Part shown: piece by piece, positions 35,165-42,997 of the stretch
How the letters are laid out: each line of letters starts with the position of its first letter
Numbering within the stretch: position 1 is the first letter of the stretch
NCBI GenBank assembly: GCA_902762565.1
Contig: CACWOS010000002.1
Span: forward strand, 57,467-121,466
Source of the DNA: an uncultured Prevotellaceae bacterium
GTDB lineage: Bacteria; Bacteroidota; Bacteroidia; Bacteroidales; Bacteroidaceae
Length of the DNA: 64,000 nucleotides
Direction: 5' to 3'
Made by a program: the position numbers and the translations under genes
Notes under the pieces: generated by a model
What the model was told of the DNA's origin: nothing
Database searches by the model: none
What the model saw: the letters and a program-made list of their open reading frames with translations, nothing else

Positions 35165-36760
35165 CTATGATAAGTGAATGATCTCGTCGCACAATTCAGC
35201 AACAAGCGTGCGATGTGTGATGAGCAGGAAGGTGCGGTCAGGATAGGCCGCAAACAGTCGTTCAAATAGGTCGCGCTCGGTGGATTCATCGAGCGCGCTA
35301 CTTATTTCATCCAGTAGCAGAATGGTGCCCGGACGCAACAGCCCGCGGGCAATGGCAATACGCTGCGACTGGCCCTCGCTCAGTCCGCTGCCACGCTCGC
35401 CCAGTTCCGTGTCAAGACCTGCGGGTAGTTCGTTGACGAAATCGGCACAAGCAGTATGCAACACGTCCTTCAGTTCCTGATCGGTGGCTTCAGGTTTGGC
35501 CAGTTGCAGATTATAGCGTATGGTGCCACTCATCAGCGTGTTGCCCTGTGGCACGAAGCAGAACGCCGCATTTCGGTCCACATGTCCGCTAGTAGGTTCA
35601 ATAAAGCCAAGTAACAGGCGGAACAGCGTTGTCTTGCCGATACCGGTCTCACCCATAATAGCAGTCTTGGAACCAGGCTTAAACTCATGAGTAAAGTGTT
35701 CCATAACCATGTGGTCGCCCTTGGCATAGCGGAACGACACGTCACTAAAGCGGATAGGACCAGCGGTTGTTTCATTACTGGTTTTGCCTGTGACCGAAGA
35801 GCTCTCAACGTTATCCGTACTCTCCAGTTCCTTCAGTCGATCAATGCTGGCAGTGCAATGAATAATGCTTGGCACCATATTCAGCAATTGCAGAATAGGA
35901 TGCTGAATCATGCCGACCAGTTGCAGGAACGACGTCATGACACCAAACGAGATGGTGCCGTTGCGCAAACCGATACCGCCCCACACAAAGGCCAGCAGAT
36001 AACCCAGACTGAAGGCACAACCGATAATGATACGCGTTACAACCGTAAAGCGCAGACGTCGCATCACATTGCCACGCAGACGCTGTTGCATAAAGTCAAG
36101 CCGATCAGTGACCCACTGTTCTGAACCCAACGAACGCAGCACGGCATTATACTCCATTCCCTCCTGCACTTGCATTTGTATGCGACTCTCGTCCTGACGG
36201 ATGTCGAGCGTCATCTTGCGCAGTTTGCGGGCAATGAGTTTGCCGAATACCAAGGCCATAGGCGTCAGCAACAGCAGCGCCCATGCCAGTCGCTCGTCGA
36301 ACCAGCGCATCAGCATGAAGGCACCACACAGCTGTATCATGGTGATGGCCATCTGAGGTAACGTATCGGTAGTGATGGTACTGACTGTCTCAATATCCTT
36401 CGACATACGCGAGGTAACATCACCAGAATGCAATTCCTCTTCTGTATATAACTGGCGACGAAACAGGCAACTGAAAATGCGCAGACGCATGGCATTAACC
36501 TGACGGATATTGGCTGTCGTAGTCAGCCAAAAACCCAGCTGACGCAACAGCACACCGCTCATCACAGTAATGACGAGCAGCACAATCATGTGGATGATAT
36601 CGTCAGCAGTCCCCGTGCGTATCGTCTCGTCAATGAAACGGCGACTGAGCCATACCATTGTCAAACCGAGACCAACTTGCAGGATTCCCGTCACGATGCG
36701 CACCACTGAATTCCAGCGAATGCCACGCGACTGTTGCCATAGCCACCAGACGTACTTCAT
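35165..36760 (-). CDS. ABC exporter, fused permease and ATPase
   Basis: The 531-residue protein has an N-terminal exporter domain of about six membrane segments (residues ~15-300) and a C-terminal ATPase domain. That domain has Walker A GETGIGKTT, the Q-loop near FCFVPQGN, the signature LSEGQSQR, Walker B ILLLDEISSALD and an H-loop LLITHRT. It lacks a C39 peptidase domain. It begins 1 nt after the PqqD gene end and closes the HPr-kinase-like/S26/PqqD operon, so its cargo is likely the product of that system. It is shorter than most exporters (~570-600). Confidence 0.92.
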   Translation of the reverse strand: MKYVWWLWQQSRGIRWNSVVRIVTGILQVGLGLTMVWLSRRFIDETIRTGTADDIIHMIVLLVITVMSGVLLRQLGFWLTTTANIRQVNAMRLRIFSCLFRRQLYTEEELHSGDVTSRMSKDIETVSTITTDTLPQMAITMIQLCGAFMLMRWFDERLAWALLLLTPMALVFGKLIARKLRKMTLDIRQDESRIQMQVQEGMEYNAVLRSLGSEQWVTDRLDFMQQRLRGNVMRRLRFTVVTRIIIGCAFSLGYLLAFVWGGIGLRNGTISFGVMTSFLQLVGMIQHPILQLLNMVPSIIHCTASIDRLKELESTDNVESSSVTGKTSNETTAGPIRFSDVSFRYAKGDHMVMEHFTHEFKPGSKTAIMGETGIGKTTLFRLLLGFIEPTSGHVDRNAAFCFVPQGNTLMSGTIRYNLQLAKPEATDQELKDVLHTACADFVNELPAGLDTELGERGSGLSEGQSQRIAIARGLLRPGTILLLDEISSALDESTERDLFERLFAAYPDRTFLLITHRTLVAELCDEIIHLS

Positions 36761-36761
36761 G

Positions 36762-37031
36762 CTATTCTACAACCTCTACCTTCAGCCATTCATTGACGAT
36801 ATTCGACACATCATTTCGAGCCACATCAACTGTCACGTCATACTCCTCCAATAACTTAGCCACGAGGCTGTCGATGGTAAAGTCACCCATCTCGGCAGCC
36901 TGCTGCCATAGCCATGCAGCCGTCTCGTTCAGCGACAGCAACTTACCGAAATTAATGGCCTCGAGGCCCTCACCAACAATTACATTCTCACCACACACTT
37001 GGCGCAACACAAATCCGTTTTTTATCTTCAT
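36762..37031 (-). CDS. PqqD-family peptide-binding protein
   Basis: The 89-residue protein has the PqqD/RRE pattern: FVLRQVCGENVIVGEG, then INFGKLLSLNETAAWLW, and a C-terminal helical part (TIDSLVAKLLEEYDV). PqqD-like domains bind leader peptides of ribosomally made peptides and present them to modifying enzymes; a branch of the family accompanies HPr-kinase-like proteins. It overlaps the S24/S26 peptidase gene by 4 nt and is followed 1 nt later by the exporter. No precursor peptide gene is seen nearby. Confidence 0.9.
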   Translation of the reverse strand: MKIKNGFVLRQVCGENVIVGEGLEAINFGKLLSLNETAAWLWQQAAEMGDFTIDSLVAKLLEEYDVTVDVARNDVSNIVNEWLKVEVVE

Positions 37032-37456
37032 TTTATTCTTCTATAAATTCCTAATATATATCTTCTCAGCGGATGGAGGAATTTCCAAAGACAAACGCCT
37101 CTCATGCGCCACTTACTATACAAATCATGTTTGCAACCCTTGCTGTCGACAACATGTGTTGCCAACGCACGGACATCACTAAGTTGACAATGCTCTGTGC
37201 CCACTAGATTGCCATCGCCCATCAGCGTAATAGCGGTACCATCAATTTGCGTGATGCGATGCACCACGAAGTGATTACCATCAGCCCACGCCAACACCAC
37301 ATGGCCTACTTGAAGGTCTATGGGTTTCTGAAGAATGACACTCTCTTTACCACCTATGATAAAAGGTAGCATGCTCTGACCATTGACGGGCAGTGTGACA
37401 CAAACGCCCTCACTCACCAGACGGCAGGCTTCTTCAATTATCACGCGATCGTTCAT
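37028..37456 (-). CDS. S24/S26-type signal peptidase-like protein
   Basis: The 142-residue protein contains VNGQSMLPFI (catalytic Ser28 in the SM pair), HVVLAWADGNHFVVHRIT and ITLMGDGN, matching the S24/S26 core fold. The usual general-base lysine region (KR near VHRI) has no clear lysine, so the catalytic dyad is uncertain. No N-terminal membrane anchor is seen, unlike ordinary signal peptidase I. The tail is basic (LHPLRRYILGIYRRIK). It overlaps the genes on both sides by 4 nt. It probably serves the PqqD/exporter system, perhaps trimming a peptide. Confidence 0.82.
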   Translation of the reverse strand: MNDRVIIEEACRLVSEGVCVTLPVNGQSMLPFIIGGKESVILQKPIDLQVGHVVLAWADGNHFVVHRITQIDGTAITLMGDGNLVGTEHCQLSDVRALATHVVDSKGCKHDLYSKWRMRGVCLWKFLHPLRRYILGIYRRIK

Positions 37457-38313
37457 AGAGCAATGGTTTTATGACAGAGTTGGGCTGCAGCCTCGTCAGG
37501 CAAGCACTCCAGATGCCAAATAGGCACATTCATAGCCAACGCATTCTCTGTCTGGTGCAGGCCGTCGGCAATACACTTGTCCCAACGTTTGCCACTGATG
37601 CTAGGCACCAAGGCAACGTAGGCTTGGATGCCTGACAAGCGATGTATCTTGTTGTAGGGTGCCTGACTCAACAAGACAATACCACCTAAAGGATAACTCA
37701 GATTACGATAACATGGCGTCTTACCACTCCAAGGCGAACCATAAACGGTGACATTGCCATCGTTCAAGACCTTTACCACAGGATTATCGTCGTTTAGCAG
37801 TTCAGTACCGTCGATGTACTTCAGCCACAGACTGGAGTGTGTACTCTTGCCCGTACCACTGACACCCAGAAACATATATGCCTTATCGGCAAAAGATACC
37901 GTTGAAGCATGGAAGAGTGCAATTCCCTGCCCTGCCGTCGAGAGGGCAAAAAGTATCATCAACGCATTGTCAATGGCCAACTTGCGATAACAGCCTGTTA
38001 CTATGAGTTCGGCACTGCGATAGTCACTTTGACTTCGAAGCCAGCCTGCCGTTTCACGAGCCCATATAAACTCGAATACAGGACATCCGTCAGCGTCCTT
38101 ACCACAGATAATCTCCTGACCTTCATCGTCTTGGTGCATCTCTTCCGTAAAAGTAACGGCTTCTCCCTCACTGACTATGAGCTGAAAAGCACAAGAACTC
38201 GCAATACCATCAAAAACGGTGAACGGTGCGTAGTTCTTCATCATTTCAAAGTCATCGTCATTGGCCGTTACAGAGAACAGCACTTCGGCTACCTTATAAT
38301 ATTTTGTCTTCAT
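37453..38313 (-). CDS. HPr kinase-like (serine kinase) protein of a PqqD system
   Basis: The start MKTKYYKVAEV at 38313 follows the -7 box by about 5 nt, so the transcript is nearly leaderless. The 286-residue protein has a Walker A motif LGVSGTGKSTHSS near residue 150 and NDDNPVV downstream, as in the C-terminal half of HPr kinase/phosphorylase. The N-terminal ~130 residues are not HprK-like. Such proteins accompany PqqD and S24/S26 genes in Bacteroidetes and resemble the kinases of some lasso peptide clusters. The target is unknown. First of a four-gene overlapping operon. Confidence 0.82.
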   Translation of the reverse strand: MKTKYYKVAEVLFSVTANDDDFEMMKNYAPFTVFDGIASSCAFQLIVSEGEAVTFTEEMHQDDEGQEIICGKDADGCPVFEFIWARETAGWLRSQSDYRSAELIVTGCYRKLAIDNALMILFALSTAGQGIALFHASTVSFADKAYMFLGVSGTGKSTHSSLWLKYIDGTELLNDDNPVVKVLNDGNVTVYGSPWSGKTPCYRNLSYPLGGIVLLSQAPYNKIHRLSGIQAYVALVPSISGKRWDKCIADGLHQTENALAMNVPIWHLECLPDEAAAQLCHKTIAL

Positions 38314-38318
38314 TTGAC

Positions 38319-38362
38319 TGCAAAGGTACGAATAAGTAAGCAAAAAGCCAAATTTATTTTAG
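38319..38362 (-). promoter_or_regulatory. Extended promoter of the HPr-kinase-like operon
   Basis: The minus strand has TTTG, 20 nt, then TACCTTTGCA. The whole ~43 nt, including the spacer end CTTATTCG, matches the aminotransferase promoter at 49647-49689 with about two mismatches and a one-base gap. Confidence 0.82.
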
Positions 38363-38392
38363 TTTTTCGTTGTAGGATTAAAAATAAAGTTG

Positions 38393-38402
38393 TACCTTTG
38401 CA
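38393..38402 (+). promoter_or_regulatory. -7 box of the methylmalonyl-CoA operon
   Basis: TACCTTTGCA lies 32 nt before the epimerase ATG, divergent from the HPr-kinase-like promoter. Confidence 0.82.
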
Positions 38403-38434
38403 GACATAAATTAATATTATTAATAATTTAAAGT

Positions 38435-38839
38435 ATGAAGATTTCTCACATTGAGCATCTGGGCATTGCCGTCCAGAGCATTGAAGAGAGCCTGCCGTTC
38501 TTTACTGACGTTTTAGGCTTGGAGTGTTATGCAACTGAAGTTGTAGAGGACCAGAAGGTAAAGACTGCCTTCCTGAAATGCGGTGAGGTAAAGTTGGAAT
38601 TGCTAGAACCCACATCACCTGAGAGCACCATTCAGAAGTGGCTCGATAAGGGTAACAAGGGTGTTCATCACGTAGCTTTCTGCATTGAGGATGGTGTTGC
38701 AAATGCATTAGCAGAGGTAAGCGAGAAGGGTGTCCGACTGATTGACCAGGCTCCTCGCAAGGGCGCTGAGAGTTTGAACATCGCTTTCCTGCATCCGAAA
38801 TCAACTGCAGGTGTATTAACCGAACTTTGTGAACATTAA
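38435..38839 (+). CDS. mce: Methylmalonyl-CoA epimerase
   Basis: The 134-residue protein of the VOC (glyoxalase) fold has the metal ligands His8 in SHIEHLGIAV, His near 75 in GVHHVAF, and Glu near 131 in VLTELCEH. It interconverts (R)- and (S)-methylmalonyl-CoA on the route from succinate to propionate, a main fermentation path in these bacteria. It is followed 21 nt later by the carboxyltransferase subunit, so epimerase and decarboxylase are expressed together. Confidence 0.95.
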   Translation: MKISHIEHLGIAVQSIEESLPFFTDVLGLECYATEVVEDQKVKTAFLKCGEVKLELLEPTSPESTIQKWLDKGNKGVHHVAFCIEDGVANALAEVSEKGVRLIDQAPRKGAESLNIAFLHPKSTAGVLTELCEH

Positions 38840-38860
38840 TTATAGGAAAAGAATAATATT

Positions 38861-40426
38861 ATGTCAAAGCAATTAGAAAAAATCAAGCAACTCATCGAGA
38901 AGCGCGAACAGGCTCGTCTCGGTGGTGGTGAAAAAGCCATACAAAAACAGCATGACAAAGGCAAATATACTGCCCGTGAGCGTATTGAAATGCTGTTGGA
39001 CAAGGGTTCATTTGAAGAATACGACATGTTCAAGGAGCATCGCTGCCATAACTTCGGTATGGAGAAGAAGCAGTTCCTGGGTGACGGCGTCGTAGCTGGT
39101 AGCGGTACCATTGACGGTCGTCTGGTATTCATCTTTGCACAGGACTTCACGGTACATGCCGGTTCTCTGTCTGAGACCATGAGCCAGAAGATTTGCAAGG
39201 TGATGGATATGGCTATGAAGATGGGCGCACCTGTGATTGGCATCAACGACTCGGGTGGTGCACGTATTCAGGAAGGTATCAACGCTTTGGCTGGTTATGC
39301 AGAGATTTTCGAGCGTAACATTCTGGCATCTGGTGTGATTCCTCAGATTTCTGGTATCTTCGGTCCTTGTGCTGGTGGTGCCGTATATAGCCCTGCCCTT
39401 ACCGACTTCACCCTGATGATGGAAGGTACATCATATATGTTCCTAACAGGTCCGAAGGTGGTGAAGACCGTTACTGGCGAGGATATCGACCAGGAGCATC
39501 TGGGTGGTGCATCAGTACATGCTTCGAAGTCGGGTGTAACCCACTTCACCGCTAAGACAGAGGAAGAGGCTGCAGAGATGCTGAAGACCCTGCTGAGCTA
39601 CATTCCTTCCAACAACATGGAGCTAGCTCCTCGCAAGAAGTGCGATGACCCCATCGACCGTTTGGAGGACTCACTGAACGAGATTATTCCTGAGAACCCC
39701 AACGAGGCTTACGATATGTACAAGGTTATCAGCGCTATCACTGACGACCACGAGTTCTTCGAGGTACAGCCCAAGTTCGCCAAGAACATCATCGTTGGTT
39801 TCGCACGCTTCAATGGTCAGAGCGTAGGTATCGTTGCCAACCAGCCTTCTTGCTACGCTGGTGTGCTCGATGTGAACGCCAGCCGTAAGGGTGCTCGCTT
39901 CGTTCGTTTCTGCGACGCTTTCAATATTCCTATCGTATCACTCGTAGACGTTCCTGGATTCCTGCCTGGTACTGGTCAGGAGTACAACGCTGTCATTCTG
40001 CACGGTGCTCAGCTGCTCTACGCTTATGGTGAGGCTACTGTGCCCAAGATTACCGTTACTCTGCGTAAGTCGTACGGTGGTTCACACATCGTGATGGGTT
40101 CTAAGCAGCTCCACACCGACCTGAACTACGCATGGCCTTCTGCAGAGATTGCCGTCATGGGCGCATCTGGTGCTGCTGCCGTACTGTACGCCAAGGAAGC
40201 CAAGGCCAAGAAGGAAGCCGGTGAGGACGTTAAGGCATTCATCGCTGAGAAGGAGGAAGAGTACAACAACCTCTTCGCCAATCCTTATCAGGCTGCTAAG
40301 TACGGCTATATCGACGATGTTATCGAACCACGCAACACACGTTTCCGCATCTGCCGCGCTCTGGCTCAGCTCGCTACCAAGCGTGATGCTCTGCCTGCCA
40401 AGAAACATGGTAACATTCCTATGTAA
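38861..40426 (+). CDS. mmdA: Methylmalonyl-CoA decarboxylase/propionyl-CoA carboxylase, carboxyltransferase subunit
   Basis: The 521-residue protein is a full-length acyl-CoA carboxyltransferase with the two crotonase-fold halves: GVVAGSGTIDGRLVFIFAQD and INDSGGARIQEG in the N-terminal half, and LVDVPGFLPGTGQEYN and KSYGGSHIVMGSK in the C-terminal half. It moves CO2 between methylmalonyl-CoA and the biotin carrier encoded downstream. In a Na+-pumping decarboxylase it is the alpha subunit, but the beta subunit gene is not in this operon. Confidence 0.94.
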   Translation: MSKQLEKIKQLIEKREQARLGGGEKAIQKQHDKGKYTARERIEMLLDKGSFEEYDMFKEHRCHNFGMEKKQFLGDGVVAGSGTIDGRLVFIFAQDFTVHAGSLSETMSQKICKVMDMAMKMGAPVIGINDSGGARIQEGINALAGYAEIFERNILASGVIPQISGIFGPCAGGAVYSPALTDFTLMMEGTSYMFLTGPKVVKTVTGEDIDQEHLGGASVHASKSGVTHFTAKTEEEAAEMLKTLLSYIPSNNMELAPRKKCDDPIDRLEDSLNEIIPENPNEAYDMYKVISAITDDHEFFEVQPKFAKNIIVGFARFNGQSVGIVANQPSCYAGVLDVNASRKGARFVRFCDAFNIPIVSLVDVPGFLPGTGQEYNAVILHGAQLLYAYGEATVPKITVTLRKSYGGSHIVMGSKQLHTDLNYAWPSAEIAVMGASGAAAVLYAKEAKAKKEAGEDVKAFIAEKEEEYNNLFANPYQAAKYGYIDDVIEPRNTRFRICRALAQLATKRDALPAKKHGNIPM

Positions 40427-40432
40427 TTGCGT

Positions 40433-40582
40433 ATGAAGAACGAAGTGTATGCCGCCATAGCAATGGCACTTTACGAGTTCAAGGGCAATAACGTCCACGA
40501 CAAAGAGCCTGGCATCATCACGATTGCCGAGAAGCAGACTCAGTGGAATGGTTATGCTCTGACGATGACAGAACACCCTTAA
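40433..40582 (+). CDS. Very small subunit-like protein of the methylmalonyl-CoA operon (49 aa)
   Basis: An ATG 6 nt after mmdA opens a 49-codon frame, MKNEVYAAIAMALYEF...MTEHP, with no membrane segment. Its position between mmdA and the biotin carrier, the short spacing, and the otherwise unexplained 190-nt gap support a real gene. Small epsilon- or delta-type subunits are known in some methylmalonyl-CoA decarboxylases and this may be a counterpart, but I see no decisive motif. Confidence 0.7.
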   Translation: MKNEVYAAIAMALYEFKGNNVHDKEPGIITIAEKQTQWNGYALTMTEHP

Positions 40583-40615
40583 TGAGTTAAGAGTAAAAAC
40601 GTAAAAAAGAGAAAT

Positions 40616-41047
40616 ATGAAGAAAGAATATAAATACACCATCAATGGTAATGAGTATGAAGTTGCCATTGGTGAGATTGTAGAGAATGAAGCCGTAGTCA
40701 CCGTGAATGGTGAGGAATACAAGGTGGCATGGGAACCTGAGGCTGAACCCGAGAAGAAAGTCGTGGTTCGTCCTGCAGCAGCTCAAGCCAGTGAGTCAAG
40801 TGACTCTAGCGAAGCTAGTGCAAATGTCAACACCAATAATGCCGTCAAGGCTCCCCTGCCTGGCGTTATCACCTCTATAGAGGTCAGCGTTGGCGACGAG
40901 GTGAAGGCTGGTGACACGCTGCTGGTATTAGAGGCCATGAAGATGGCGAACAATATTGAGGCTGAGAAGGATGGTAAGGTAACAGCTATCTGCGTAAAGC
41001 CTGGCCAAAGCGTGATGGAAGACGACGCATTGGTCGTGATAGAATAG
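40616..41047 (+). CDS. mmdC: Biotin carboxyl carrier protein of methylmalonyl-CoA decarboxylase
   Basis: The 143-residue protein has an N-terminal beta-rich part (YKYTINGNEYEVAIGEI), an Ala/Ser/Asn-rich linker at ~55-75 and a C-terminal biotinyl domain with the biotinylation site EAMKM near residue 110 in LLVLEAMKMANNIEAE. The biotin carries CO2 from the carboxyltransferase. It is the last gene before a hairpin terminator. The Na+-pumping beta subunit that normally follows is replaced by a repeat array and the convergent gldE. Confidence 0.94.
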   Translation: MKKEYKYTINGNEYEVAIGEIVENEAVVTVNGEEYKVAWEPEAEPEKKVVVRPAAAQASESSDSSEASANVNTNNAVKAPLPGVITSIEVSVGDEVKAGDTLLVLEAMKMANNIEAEKDGKVTAICVKPGQSVMEDDALVVIE

Positions 41048-41066
41048 ACAACGGCTTTTTGCTTGC

Positions 41067-41107
41067 AGCGAAACGGCATATCTCTGATAGAGAGAAGCCG
41101 TTTCGCT
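41067..41107 (+). terminator. Hairpin after the biotin carrier gene
   Basis: AGCGAAACGGC and GCCGTTTCGCT form an 11-bp perfect stem, with an inner TCTCT/AGAGA stem in the loop. There is no long T run after it. Confidence 0.65.
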
Positions 41108-41159
41108 TATAGTATGAAGGCTTTGAGCTGGCAGTACAAAGGCTTCAAATCAATGGCGC

Positions 41160-41313
41160 GAAGGAAGTGGGCGCATAGTCCGAAGGAAGTGGGCGCATAG
41201 TCCGAAGGAAGCGGAGGCATGGTCCGCACGTAGCGGACGAGGCACGAGAAGGAAGCGGAAGCCCCTTCCGCTACGTGCGGACGGGTCGCGAGAAGGAAGC
41301 GGAAGCTTTGTTC
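41160..41313. repeat. 22-nt period repeat array, seven units
   Basis: Seven consecutive 22-nt units, the first two identical (start GAAGGAAGTGGGCGCATAG), the others diverged, fill the gap between the hairpin and gldE. Units include hairpin cores TCCGC-n5-GCGGA in both orientations. The segment 41223-41243, reversed, matches 25339-25359 in the ABC-F gene at 20 of 21 bases. The open frame through it on the minus strand is a by-product. Confidence 0.88.
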
Positions 41314-42634
41314 ACTCTTGTACTTCATGAACGATGACTTTCACCTTTGCTATGCGTCGTTCTTCTAACTCAACAATTTCAAAGGTAAAGTTCATGAAGT
41401 CGATTTTCTCATGCAACTTGGGGAAGTCGCCCTTCAACTCTAACAACAAACCCGCTAGTGTGTCAGCATCACCCTCTGCATCCTCAAAGAGCGTATCGTC
41501 GAGGTTCAGAATCTTGTAAAAGTCACTAAGCAATGTCTTTCCTTCAAAGATGAAGGTATTGGAATTGATACGGATATAATTCTTCTCGTCTTCATCATAT
41601 TCGTCATTGATTTCACCAACAATCTCCTCCAGAATATCCTCAAGTGTCACGATACCACTGGTACCTCCAAACTCATCGACAACAATGGCAATATGCACTT
41701 TGTTCTCTTGGAATTCGCGCAGCAGGTCGTCAATCTTTTTCGTCTCAGGGACGAAATATGGCGGACGAATTAATGACTGCCAACGGAAATTGTTGCCCTT
41801 GTTCAGGTGAGGCAGTAAGTCCTTGATATACAATATGCCACGAATGTTGTCGCTGTTGTCCTGATAGACGGGAATGCGCGAATAGTTATTCTCGACAATA
41901 CACTTGATAACCTCTGAAAAAGATTCTTTAAAATCAAGGTCTACAACATCCTGACGTGAAGTCATAATCTCTTTGGCTGTTTCGTCACCAAAACGGACGA
42001 TACCTTCCAGCATACGCTGTTCCTCCTTAATATCTTCCTTATCCGTCAATTCCAAAGCCTGCTCAAGGTCGTCAACACTTAATGCATGATTCTCTTTCTG
42101 AACCACCTTCTCAGCTAGCGTACCAGTTCGCAGAAGAATGTTGGCTATAGGCCAGAACAGACGACGACAAAACATGATGCCGCCAACCACCTTGCGACAG
42201 AAATGAAGTGGATTCTTAGCTGTATATATCTTGGGCATAATTTCACCAAAGAGCAACAGCAGGAAAGTGAGTATGACGGTAATGCAGAGGAACTGAAGCC
42301 AATAGGCACCACCAAAGTCGACGACATGTGCAAAAAAATAGTTGCACAAGATGATGATAGTAACATTAACCAAATTGTTGGTAATCAGAATGGTTGCTAA
42401 AGTACGCTCAGAATCGTCACGTAACATCTTAATCTTAGCATCCGTTTCATATCTCTCCTCGTCCAGTTCACTTAAGTCGGAAGGCGACAACGAGAAAAAA
42501 GCTATCTCAGAGCCAGAGGCAAAGCCGGAAATGAATAACAACAAACAAGCCAACACACCAGCCAATATGGCTCCAAGTGTTGGCGACATCAATGTTACTT
42601 CAGAAAAAATCTGTTGAAATGAATCTATGTCCAT
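41312..42634 (-). CDS. gldE: CNNM/CorC-type membrane protein, GldE-like
   Basis: The 440-residue protein has an N-terminal DUF21/CNNM membrane domain with about four segments (residues ~15-165), a pair of CBS domains (~215-345; TSRQDVVDLDFKESF, SRIPVYQDN, VVDEFGGTSGIVTLED) and a C-terminal CorC/HlyC domain. The family is linked to Mg2+ export or transport; in Bacteroidetes the homologue next to ssb is called GldE, first named in gliding bacteria, though non-gliding relatives keep it. It starts 6 nt after ssb. Confidence 0.88.
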   Translation of the reverse strand: MDIDSFQQIFSEVTLMSPTLGAILAGVLACLLLFISGFASGSEIAFFSLSPSDLSELDEERYETDAKIKMLRDDSERTLATILITNNLVNVTIIILCNYFFAHVVDFGGAYWLQFLCITVILTFLLLLFGEIMPKIYTAKNPLHFCRKVVGGIMFCRRLFWPIANILLRTGTLAEKVVQKENHALSVDDLEQALELTDKEDIKEEQRMLEGIVRFGDETAKEIMTSRQDVVDLDFKESFSEVIKCIVENNYSRIPVYQDNSDNIRGILYIKDLLPHLNKGNNFRWQSLIRPPYFVPETKKIDDLLREFQENKVHIAIVVDEFGGTSGIVTLEDILEEIVGEINDEYDEDEKNYIRINSNTFIFEGKTLLSDFYKILNLDDTLFEDAEGDADTLAGLLLELKGDFPKLHEKIDFMNFTFEIVELEERRIAKVKVIVHEVQE

Positions 42635-42640
42635 AAAATC

Positions 42641-42994
42641 TTATTCTGTAGGAACAGGTTCGGCTACCTTAGGAGTCAGCATCTCCATATTGTCAGCCCA
42701 TATTTCCGTGACATAGCGTCGTTGTCCCTGCTTATCATCGTATGTCGTATAACGAATACGACCCTCAACGTAGAGTTTATCTCCTTTATGCACATACTTT
42801 TCGACTATCTCAGCAAGTTTACGCCACAACAATACGGTATGCCAGTCTGTTCGATCAGGCACTTGAGTACCATTCGGCAAGGTATAGCCACGTTCAGTAG
42901 TTGCCAAACGCACACGAGCTACGGCAACATCCTTCTCTACATAACGAATCTCAGGTTCTAAACCCACATTCCCTATCAACATGACCTTGTTCAT
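42641..42994 (-). CDS. ssb: Single-stranded DNA-binding protein
   Basis: The 117-residue protein begins MNKVMLIGNVGLEPEIRY and contains VARVRLATTERGY, WHTVLLWRKLAEIVEKYV and GDKLYVEGRIRYTTYDDK, the OB-fold core of bacterial SSB. It binds and protects ssDNA in replication and repair. The C-terminal tail is short and ends EPVPTE, without the acidic DDDIPF-type tip that recruits partners, so it may be an auxiliary SSB. It is sandwiched between a hypothetical gene (3 nt) and gldE. Confidence 0.93.
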   Translation of the reverse strand: MNKVMLIGNVGLEPEIRYVEKDVAVARVRLATTERGYTLPNGTQVPDRTDWHTVLLWRKLAEIVEKYVHKGDKLYVEGRIRYTTYDDKQGQRRYVTEIWADNMEMLTPKVAEPVPTE

Positions 42995-42997
42995 AGA

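Noticed and set aside
35165-38313. Lasso peptide cluster
   Set aside because: Kinase, PqqD and exporter fit, but no B2 protease, asparagine-synthetase-like cyclase or precursor is present, so the name is not justified.
41160-41313. Possible CRISPR array
   Set aside because: The 22-nt units abut directly with no unique spacers, and no cas gene is present. The heptamer arrays fail for the same reason.
41107-41328. A 73-codon frame in the mmdC-gldE gap
   Set aside because: It consists of the 22-nt repeat array and has no homologue-like features.
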